6,321 nucleotides of DNA, from contig JAQGIA010000249.1 of assembly GCA_028291445.1 (NCBI GenBank), positions 1-6,321 of the forward strand, written 5' to 3'. The position numbers and the translations under genes were made by a program. Within the stretch, counting starts at the first letter, position 1. The number at the start of each line of letters is the position of its first letter. Positions 1-5,469 of this stretch are shown here, one piece after another. This DNA comes from Belnapia sp. GTDB lineage: Bacteria > Pseudomonadota > Alphaproteobacteria > Acetobacterales > Acetobacteraceae. Under the pieces are notes generated by a model. It did not search any database. It was not told the DNA's origin and saw nothing but the letters and a program-made list of their open reading frames with translations.

Positions 1-1996
1 GGGCCTGCACCGCCGCCATGGATAGGTTGCCCATGGTGGAAGCCGCCCCGTCGGTGGCGATGTTCAGCGTGGTATAGATGCCGCCCTCGTTGATGGAGCC
101 CAGGGTGACGCCATCGAGCGTCAGGCCGAGCGTCGTGGCCGGCGCGACGGCGGTGCTCATGTTGCCGACCAGGACACTGTTCATGCTACCGCGCAGGTGC
201 AGTTCGCTGACGGCACTGCCGAAGATGGCCGCGAGGGCGGGGTTTTCGAGAGTGACCGAGGTGATGGTGCTGGCCTCGGTGGTGCTGGCGTTGTTGACGT
301 CGAAGATGGAGACGGGGCTGGTCAGCACGCCGGCGACCGAGGAGGACTGGTTGACGGAGGCCGGGGCCACCACGGAGACGCTGGTGGTCAGGGCGGTGCC
401 GTTGACGGTGACCAGGCCGATGTAAGCGGTGGTATTCACCGCATTGGTCACTGCCTGGGTGATGGCGACGCTGGTGCCGCCGGTCACCGTGATGCCGCCC
501 ATCGGGCTATCGCCGGCCGAGGTATTGTGGATGGTGACCGCGCCGGTCGGGGCGGCGATGCTGCCGACCGTCACTCCGCTACCGGCGGAGCCGGTGAGCG
601 TCACGGCCACGTCCCTGCCACCCTGGATCGTGGTGTTGGCGCTGCCGACATTGGTGAAGCTGGCGGTCACCGAGGTATCGGCCCCGAGCGTGGCGCTGGT
701 GTTGCCGCCGTCGCCGGACAATTCCAGGGTCTCGAGGCCGGACCAGGCGGTGGTGTCTATGGTGATCCCGCCCGCCGTCGCGGTGATGCGGGCGACCTCG
801 ACATCGGTGAGGACGGGCAGCGCGGCCAGGGAGAAGCCGGCGGCATCGGTGGCCACCAGCGTATCCATGCCGTCGCCGCCGTCGATCCGGTCGGTCTCGG
901 CGAAGCCGCCGGCGACCGTCGCGGTGAAGGTATCGTCGTAGCTGGAACCGGCGATGCTGTCGGTATCGGCGGTCAGGAAGAACTGGGTCTGGGTGAGCGA
1001 GGTGTCCCGCACCGCGACCGTGCCGACGACGCCGCCGATGGTGAGCTGCATCGACTCGGTGCCTTCGGTCGTCGCATCGGCGACGAGGGTGACCGCGAGC
1101 CGCGCCTGGCCATGCGCATCGAGGGTGACGGTGCCGCTCAGCGGTCCCGTCACGTCATCGGCCTGCACGCCGCTCAGCACGTAGCTGTAGACGGTGCCGG
1201 CGGGCATGCCGGGGGAGGAGAAGGTATAGGTGACCGTGTCGCCCTCGTCGGCGCCTGGGGTGCTCGCGCTCAGGCTCGGCTCGACCGGCACGCGGTGCTC
1301 ATGGACGCCGTATTGCAGGTAATGCCCCAGCGGATTGACGCCGGAGGCGGCGACATCCGCGTTCTGCTCAAGGTACCAGCTGGTATCGAAGTTCGGTGAG
1401 GGATCGCGGCTTTCGTGCTGGCCGAAGGTCAGGTAGTGCTCCAGCGGGTTGACGCCGGCCGCCGCGACATCCGCATTCTGCTGCAGGTACCAGCTGGTGT
1501 TGAAATGCGGCGAAGGGTCGCGGCCTTCGTGCCAGCCGTATTGCAGGAAATGCCCCAATGGGTTGACGCCGGAAGCGGCGACATCGGGATTGGCGGTGAG
1601 ATAGCCGCTCACTGAGAAGAAGGCGCTCGGGTCGCGCCCCTCATGTGCGCCGTATCGCAGGAAATGCAGCAGCGGATTGGCGCCGGAGGCCACCACGTCC
1701 GGGTTGTGCGCGAGGTAGAAGGACTGGTCGAACAGGATCGACGGGCTACGGCCCTCCTGCGCGCCGGAGGTGGCGTAATGCAGCAGCGGATTGGTCCCGC
1801 TGGCGGCGACGTCCGGGTTGGCCGAGAGATAATGGCCGGTGGAGAAATAGGGGTTGGGATCGTAGCCCAGCTTCCAGCCGCTGAGCAGGTAGTGTTCGGC
1901 GGCGCCGAGGCCGGAGCGCGCGGCATCCGGATGGGCGCCGAGATAGTAATCCGCATCGATCAGGGATGCGAAGGTGAAATTCGGATTCTGAGCCAT
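1..1996 (-). CDS. Large secreted/surface repeat protein, RTX/S-layer-like (C-terminus outside window)
   Basis: This minus-strand frame is open for 665 complete codons from the ATG at 1996 to the left edge, so the protein is truncated by the window. Residues 1-12 are a short leader without a hydrophobic signal peptide. Residues 13-240 are six 38-residue repeats of the type YLxxNPDVAASGxNPLxHYLxxGxxEGRDPS. Residues about 241-333 resemble a Calx-beta/Ig-like sandwich (ADEGDTVTYTF, then ADATTEGTES). Residues 338-390 carry a FFLTADTDSIAG...DDTFTA stretch and one RTX-like nonapeptide (GGDGMDTLV, 373-381). Residues 390-665 are Thr/Ser/Gly/Val/Ala-rich, nearly free of Lys and Cys, and look like a beta-helix or beta-strand repeat region. 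Such proteins in alphaproteobacteria are typically exported by type I secretion using a C-terminal signal, which would explain the missing signal peptide; this is inference. Adhesin, S-layer or extracellular-enzyme scaffold roles all remain possible. The start is supported by the first repeat beginning just after it; the ribosome-binding site is weak and lies inside a hairpin. Confidence 0.85.
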   Translation of the reverse strand, partial: MAQNPNFTFASLIDADYYLGAHPDAARSGLGAAEHYLLSGWKLGYDPNPYFSTGHYLSANPDVAASGTNPLLHYATSGAQEGRSPSILFDQSFYLAHNPDVVASGANPLLHFLRYGAHEGRDPSAFFSVSGYLTANPDVAASGVNPLGHFLQYGWHEGRDPSPHFNTSWYLQQNADVAAAGVNPLEHYLTFGQHESRDPSPNFDTSWYLEQNADVAASGVNPLGHYLQYGVHEHRVPVEPSLSASTPGADEGDTVTYTFSSPGMPAGTVYSYVLSGVQADDVTGPLSGTVTLDAHGQARLAVTLVADATTEGTESMQLTIGGVVGTVAVRDTSLTQTQFFLTADTDSIAGSSYDDTFTATVAGGFAETDRIDGGDGMDTLVATDAAGFSLAALPVLTDVEVARITATAGGITIDTTAWSGLETLELSGDGGNTSATLGADTSVTASFTNVGSANTTIQGGRDVAVTLTGSAGSGVTVGSIAAPTGAVTIHNTSAGDSPMGGITVTGGTSVAITQAVTNAVNTTAYIGLVTVNGTALTTSVSVVAPASVNQSSSVAGVLTSPVSIFDVNNASTTEASTITSVTLENPALAAIFGSAVSELHLRGSMNSVLVGNMSTAVAPATTLGLTLDGVTLGSINEGGIYTTLNIATDGAASTMGNLSMAAVQA
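1277..1960 (-). repeat. Six tandem 114-bp (38-residue) coding repeats
   Basis: Six consecutive units of exactly 38 residues cover residues 13-240 of the surface protein, with no insertions or deletions. Units run downward from 1960, 1846, 1732, 1618, 1504 and 1390. The shared core is YLxxNPDVAASG, NPLxHYLxxG and EGRDPS. The period is visible in the DNA: the element read on the plus strand as GACGCC(GG) recurs at 1337, 1451 and 1565, with diverged versions at 1679 and 1793. Unit 1 (nearest the N-terminus) is the most diverged, with HPDAARSG and LGYDPNPY. Units 4-6 are the most alike. Unit 6 ends in VPVEP instead of DPSPx, marking the junction with the next domain. Similar repeats occur in other alphaproteobacterial secreted proteins and next to glycosyltransferase domains; I do not know an established function for them. 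Confidence 0.93.
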
Positions 1997-1999
1997 GGA

Positions 2000-2046
2000 G
2001 GTTCCCGTATTCCCGCTGCGGTAGTCTGCAAGGGATACCGGGAACC
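2000..2046 (-). promoter_or_regulatory. Long hairpin in the 5' leader of the surface-protein gene
   Basis: GGTTCCCG (2000-2007) pairs with CGGGAACC (2039-2046). The stem continues inward as TAT/ATA (2008-2010 with 2035-2037), CCC/GGG (2012-2014 with 2032-2034) and TGC/GCA (2017-2019 with 2028-2030), broken by small bulges and closed by an 8-base loop. On the minus strand it ends three bases before the ATG at 1996, and the only Shine-Dalgarno-like G/A runs (GGGAA) are inside the stem. No T-run follows, so it is not a standard intrinsic terminator. It could limit ribosome access, stabilise the mRNA or be a protein-binding palindrome. The pairing is directly visible; the function is inferred. 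Confidence 0.5.
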
Positions 2047-2056
2047 GCTTAAGACA

Positions 2057-2075
2057 GGGTTAGGCTGGCCAACCC
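2057..2075 (-). terminator. Possible weak terminator after the acyl-CoA dehydrogenase gene
   Basis: GGGTT (2057-2061) pairs with AACCC (2071-2075), and GG (2063-2064) with CC (2069-2070) past a single bulged A, around a CTGG loop. On the minus strand it begins 16 bases after the stop codon and is followed by TGTCTT, a poor U-tract. This could attenuate read-through from the dehydrogenase gene into the surface-protein gene. The U-tract is too short to be sure. Confidence 0.3.
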
Positions 2076-2091
2076 CCATGGCGCACTTCGC

Positions 2092-3258
2092 TCAATAGCT
2101 TTTCGGCAGGCCGAGCACGCGTTCGGCGATGTAGCAGCAGATCAGGTTGGGGCTGACCGGGGCGATCCAGGGGATCATCGCCTCGCGCAGGAAGCGCTCG
2201 ACATGATATTCCTTGGCGTAGCCGAAGCCGCCATGGGTCATCACCGCATTCTGGCAGGCCTTCATCGCTGCCTCCGCCGCGAGGTATTTGGCGGCATTGG
2301 CCGCGGCGCCGCTGTCCTGCTTCGAATCGTATTTCCAGGCCGCCTGCAGCACCATCAGCCAAGCGGCTTCCAGCGCCATCCAATCCTGCGCCAGCGGGTG
2401 CTGGATCGCCTGGTTCTGGCCGATCGGGCGGCCGAAGACCACGCGGTCGCGGGCGTAATCCGTGGCGCGCCGCAGCGCCACGCGGCCGATGCCGACCGCC
2501 TCGGCGGCGATCAGGATGCGCTCGGGGTTGAGGCCGTGCAGGATGTAGCGGAAGCCCCTGCCCTCCTCGCCGATCCGGTCCTCGACCGGGATCGGCATGT
2601 CCTCGAAGAAGATCTCGTTGCTGTCCACCGCCTTGCGGCCGGCCTTGTCGATCTCGCGGATGCTGGCATGCGCCCGGTCCAGCTTGGTATAGAACAGGCT
2701 GATGCCGTCGGCGGGATTGGCGCATTGCTCGATCGGGGTGGTGCGGGCCAGCAGCAGGATGTTGTCGGCGACCTGGGCGGAGCTGATCCAGACCTTCTGG
2801 CCATTGACCAGGTAGCGGTCGCCCTGCCGCTCGGCCCGGCATTTGAGGCGGGTGGTGTCGAGCCCGGTGGTGGGCTCGGTCACCCCGAAGCAGGCCTTCA
2901 CCTCGCCGCGGGCAATCGGCGGCAGCATGCGGGCCTTCTGCTCCGGCGTGCCGTGGACCACCACCGGATGCAGGCCGAAGATGTTGAGATGGACCGCGGT
3001 CGCGCCCGACATGCCGGCGCCCGAGGCGGCGATCGCCTCCATCAGCAGCGCCGCCTCGGTGATGCCGAGGCCGGCCCCGCCGTATTCCTCGGGGATGCAG
3101 ATGCCGAGCCAGCCGGCCTCGGCCAGTGCCCGGTGGAAGTCGTGCGGGAAGCCGCCTTCCTTGTCCTTCTTCAGCCAATAGGCATCGTCGAAGCCGGCGC
3201 AGATGGCGGCGACCGCCGCGCGGATGGCCTCCTGCTCGGGGCTGAGTGCAAAATCCAT
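2092..3258 (-). CDS. Acyl-CoA dehydrogenase family protein
   Basis: This is a complete 388-residue cytoplasmic flavoprotein, the normal length for the family, expected to catalyse FAD-dependent alpha,beta-desaturation of an acyl-CoA thioester and pass electrons to ETF. Visible landmarks are the N-terminal helical domain (FALSPEQEAIR; GWLGICIPEEYGGAG, 49-63), the FAD/substrate motif CFGVTEPTTGLD (123-134), VNGQKVWISS (151-160), the helical segment ERILIAAEAVGIGR (246-259), the FAD-binding RDRVVFGRPIGQNQAIQ (270-286) and THGGFGYAKEYHVERFLREA (341-360). The position of the usual C-terminal catalytic Glu (YEGT in short/medium-chain enzymes) reads APVS (366-369). Glu246 in LNPERI instead matches the catalytic Glu location of isovaleryl- and long-chain enzymes. 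The substrate cannot be read from the sequence; a branched-chain or CoA-ester catabolic role is plausible. The start is fixed by a strong AGGAGGA six bases upstream. The stop is TGA at 2094-2092. The gene is divergent from the dimethylformamidase-like gene. Confidence 0.93.
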   Translation of the reverse strand: MDFALSPEQEAIRAAVAAICAGFDDAYWLKKDKEGGFPHDFHRALAEAGWLGICIPEEYGGAGLGITEAALLMEAIAASGAGMSGATAVHLNIFGLHPVVVHGTPEQKARMLPPIARGEVKACFGVTEPTTGLDTTRLKCRAERQGDRYLVNGQKVWISSAQVADNILLLARTTPIEQCANPADGISLFYTKLDRAHASIREIDKAGRKAVDSNEIFFEDMPIPVEDRIGEEGRGFRYILHGLNPERILIAAEAVGIGRVALRRATDYARDRVVFGRPIGQNQAIQHPLAQDWMALEAAWLMVLQAAWKYDSKQDSGAAANAAKYLAAEAAMKACQNAVMTHGGFGYAKEYHVERFLREAMIPWIAPVSPNLICCYIAERVLGLPKSY

Positions 3259-3337
3259 GGCGCGTCCTCCTGGTGGCAGGCTTGCCCTCGGGGGCGGGGA
3301 TGGTCAACCGTGGGGGCGAGATAGGGGATTTGGGTGG
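3259..3337. promoter_or_regulatory. 79-base divergent intergenic region
   Basis: This gap separates the divergent dehydrogenase and dimethylformamidase-like genes. If the two are transcribed from here, both promoters and any operator must fit in it or extend into coding sequence. A TTGACC hexamer (minus strand, 3307-3302) resembles a -35 box, but no convincing -10 box lies at the right distance. A short imperfect palindrome, GGCA/TGCC around GGCT, is at about 3274-3285. I could not identify a promoter or operator with confidence. On the plus strand AGGGGA (3323-3328), nine bases before the ATG at 3338, is the likely but weak ribosome-binding site. Confidence 0.35.
3265..3271 (-). promoter_or_regulatory. 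Shine-Dalgarno of the acyl-CoA dehydrogenase gene
   Basis: AGGAGGA on the minus strand lies six bases (CGCGCC) upstream of the ATG at 3258. It is nearly a full match to the anti-Shine-Dalgarno sequence and is by far the strongest ribosome-binding site in the window. It settles the start of the dehydrogenase. Confidence 0.8.
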
Positions 3338-5455
3338 ATGGTGTCGTTGATCGGGTATCTGGATCGCTTCTCGGCCCGGCCGGGAGGGTCGCTGGCGGTG
3401 AAGGTCTCGGCGGCGCTGCCCTATGCGGCGGATCTGGTGCGGGTCCGGCATGCCGACCCCAACCCGGCCGGGCCGGGGATGCGGCTCATCCCGGTGCCGG
3501 CGGCTTTCGCCGGCGAGTATCCGGCGCGGATGCAGCCGGTGGCGCTCGGCTCCCGCGGCAGAGCCTCCGGCAGCCTGGCGCTGGGTTCGGCCTTCACCCT
3601 GCTGCTGCGGGTGCAGCCCTGGCTGCTGCGCGGGCAGGTGGTGGCGCTGGAGGTCGGCGGCCGGTCGCTGGTGCTGGAGCTGGGCGCCACGGGGCTGCGG
3701 GCCAGTGCCGATGGCGCCGCCTGCGCCCTGGCCGCCGCCCCGCTGCCACGCCGCTGGTACGAGGTTGCGGTGAGCCTCGGCGATGGCCGGCTGCGGCTGG
3801 CGCAGCAGGCGCTCGCCCCGGTCGCCGGCCGGCCGGACGAGGGCAGCGTCGAGGTGGCGCTTGCAGGGGCTGATTGGAGCGGGACGGCCAGCCTCACCTT
3901 CGGCGCCGGCTTCAACGGCCGGATCGAGGACCCGATGCTGCTGGCCGGCCTCGCCCCGGCCAGCCTGGACGACCCCGAGGCGCTGCTCGCCGGCGGGCGG
4001 GTGCGGGCCTGGTGGGATTTTTCGCAGGGCATCGAGGGCGATGCGATCACCGACCGCGGCCCGGCCGGGCTGCATGGCAGCCTGCACAACCTGCCCACGC
4101 GGGCGATGCGGGGCAGCCGCTGGACCGGGGCGGAACATGCCTGGCGCCATGCGCCGCGGCATTACGCGGCGATCCATTTCCACGAGGACGACCTGGCGGA
4201 TTGCGGCTGGGAAACCGCCTTCGACGTGGCGATCCCGGCGGATATGCCCAGTGGGGTCTATGGGGTGCGGCTGCGCGGGGAAGGCGCGGAAGATATCATC
4301 CCCTTCTACGTGCTGCCGCCGAAGGGCGTGGTGCGGGCGCCCATCGCCTTCCTCGCCAGCACCTTCACCTACCAGGTCTATGCCAATCACCAGCGGGGCA
4401 ACCTGGACGACAGCTTCCGCCGGCGCATCGCCGATTGGGGCGCCTATCCGCATAACCCGGACGAGCATTCGGAATTCGGCCACAGCACCTACAATACCCA
4501 TCCCGATGGCAGCGGGATCGGCTTCAGCACCCGGTTGCGGCCGATCCTGACCATGCGGCCGGGGTTCCTGACGTTCGACGATGCGCGCGGTTCCGGCCTG
4601 CGGCATTTCCCGGCCGACAGCCACATCACCGACTGGCTGGAGGAAAAGGGCCTCGCCTTCGACGTCATCACCGACGAGGACCTCGACGCCGAAGGGGCAT
4701 CCCTGCTGGCCGGCTACAAGGCGGTGGTGACGGGCGCGCATCCGGAATACCACAGCCAGACGATGCTCGACGCGTTGCAGGGCTATGTCGATGGCGGCGG
4801 GCGGCTGGCCTATCTCGGCGGCAACGGCTTCTACTGGAAGGTGGCGCGGCGGGCCGATCTGCCGGGGGTGATCGAGCTGCGCCGGGCCGAGGGCGGCATC
4901 CGCGCCTGGGCCGCCGACCCCGGCGAATACTACCATCAATTCGACGGCAGCATGGGCGGGCTGTGGCGGCGCAATGGGCGGGCCCCGCAATTGCTGTGCG
5001 GCGTCGGCTTCTCCGGCCAGGGGGCCTTCGAGGGCTCGCATTACCGGCGGCTGCCGGCGGCCGATGATCCCCGCGTCGCCTGGATCATGGACGGCGTCGA
5101 AGGCGAGATCCTCGGCGACTTCGGGCTTTCCGGCGGCGGCGCGGCAGGGTTCGAGCTGGACCGGGCGGACCCGCTGCTTGGCACCCCGCCGGGAGCGGTG
5201 ATCCTGGCGCGGTCGGAGGGGCACCAGCCCCACTTCGTGACGGTGCCGGAGGAATTGCTCGGGCGGATCACCACCATCTCGGGCGAGGATCCCACGGCGC
5301 TGATCCGGGCCGAGATCGTCTATTTCGACACCCCGGGCGGCGGCGCGGTCTTCTCCACCGGCTCCATCACCTTCGCCGGGAGCCTCTCGCACAATGGCTA
5401 TGCCAATCCGATCTCCCGGATGCTGGAAAACGTGCTGCGCCGGTTCGGCGCCTGA
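3338..5455 (+). CDS. N,N-dimethylformamidase beta (large) subunit-like protein
   Basis: This 705-residue protein resembles the large subunit of N,N-dimethylformamidase, an iron-dependent amidohydrolase that splits dimethylformamide into dimethylamine and formate. Residues 1-30 (GYLDRFSARPGGSLAVKVSA) match the usual family opening. Residues about 70-215 form a lectin/laminin-G-like beta-sandwich (SAFTLLLRVQPW; FNGRIEDPML). Residues about 275-325 look like an Ig-like strand domain. From about 333 a glutamine-amidotransferase-like alpha/beta domain begins. Known for the family (from memory): the iron is held by two Tyr and one Glu, with a nearby His. Matching candidates here are Tyr345 (TFTYQVYAN), Tyr385 (GHSTYNTH), and His468 and Glu470 (TGAHPEYHS). 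No signal peptide is seen. The frame is open upstream to an ATG at 3203, but that start would overlap the divergent gene and add an atypical Arg/Gly-rich leader, so I chose 3338. No small (alpha) subunit gene is adjacent. The true substrate may be another N-substituted amide. Confidence 0.85.
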   Translation: MVSLIGYLDRFSARPGGSLAVKVSAALPYAADLVRVRHADPNPAGPGMRLIPVPAAFAGEYPARMQPVALGSRGRASGSLALGSAFTLLLRVQPWLLRGQVVALEVGGRSLVLELGATGLRASADGAACALAAAPLPRRWYEVAVSLGDGRLRLAQQALAPVAGRPDEGSVEVALAGADWSGTASLTFGAGFNGRIEDPMLLAGLAPASLDDPEALLAGGRVRAWWDFSQGIEGDAITDRGPAGLHGSLHNLPTRAMRGSRWTGAEHAWRHAPRHYAAIHFHEDDLADCGWETAFDVAIPADMPSGVYGVRLRGEGAEDIIPFYVLPPKGVVRAPIAFLASTFTYQVYANHQRGNLDDSFRRRIADWGAYPHNPDEHSEFGHSTYNTHPDGSGIGFSTRLRPILTMRPGFLTFDDARGSGLRHFPADSHITDWLEEKGLAFDVITDEDLDAEGASLLAGYKAVVTGAHPEYHSQTMLDALQGYVDGGGRLAYLGGNGFYWKVARRADLPGVIELRRAEGGIRAWAADPGEYYHQFDGSMGGLWRRNGRAPQLLCGVGFSGQGAFEGSHYRRLPAADDPRVAWIMDGVEGEILGDFGLSGGGAAGFELDRADPLLGTPPGAVILARSEGHQPHFVTVPEELLGRITTISGEDPTALIRAEIVYFDTPGGGAVFSTGSITFAGSLSHNGYANPISRMLENVLRRFGA

Positions 5456-5469
5456 CAATGGGACTTGTG

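Noticed and set aside
197..1399. A plus-strand open frame of 400 codons, Gly/Asp/His-rich, resembling a low-complexity or collagen-like protein.
   Set aside because: It is exactly antisense to the surface protein, and its composition is explained by the complement of Thr/Ser/Val/Ala codons. The minus-strand frame shows clear domains and repeats.
1277..1960. The regular repeat spacing considered as a CRISPR array.
   Set aside because: The 114-bp unit is conserved along its whole length with no unique spacers, and it lies in frame within a continuous coding sequence.
1643..2098. A plus-strand open frame of 151 codons with repeated QQRIGAGG-type phrases.
   Set aside because: The apparent repeats are the antisense reading of the 114-bp coding repeats on the minus strand.
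2203..3324. A plus-strand open frame of 373 codons opposite the dehydrogenase.
   Set aside because: The dehydrogenase on the minus strand has full-length family motifs and a strong ribosome-binding site; the opposite frame has none.
3203..3337. A 45-residue N-terminal extension of the dimethylformamidase-like protein from an ATG at 3203.
   Set aside because: It would overlap the start of the divergent dehydrogenase gene, has low-complexity Arg/Gly/Ala content, and precedes a start at 3338 that matches the family's usual beginning.
2060..5458. A minus-strand open frame of about 1,130 codons spanning the dehydrogenase and the antisense of the dimethylformamidase-like gene.
   Set aside because: It overlaps two well-supported genes in other frames. 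Its translation is Arg/Pro/Gly/His-rich with no recognisable domain, as expected for shadow frames in G+C-rich DNA.
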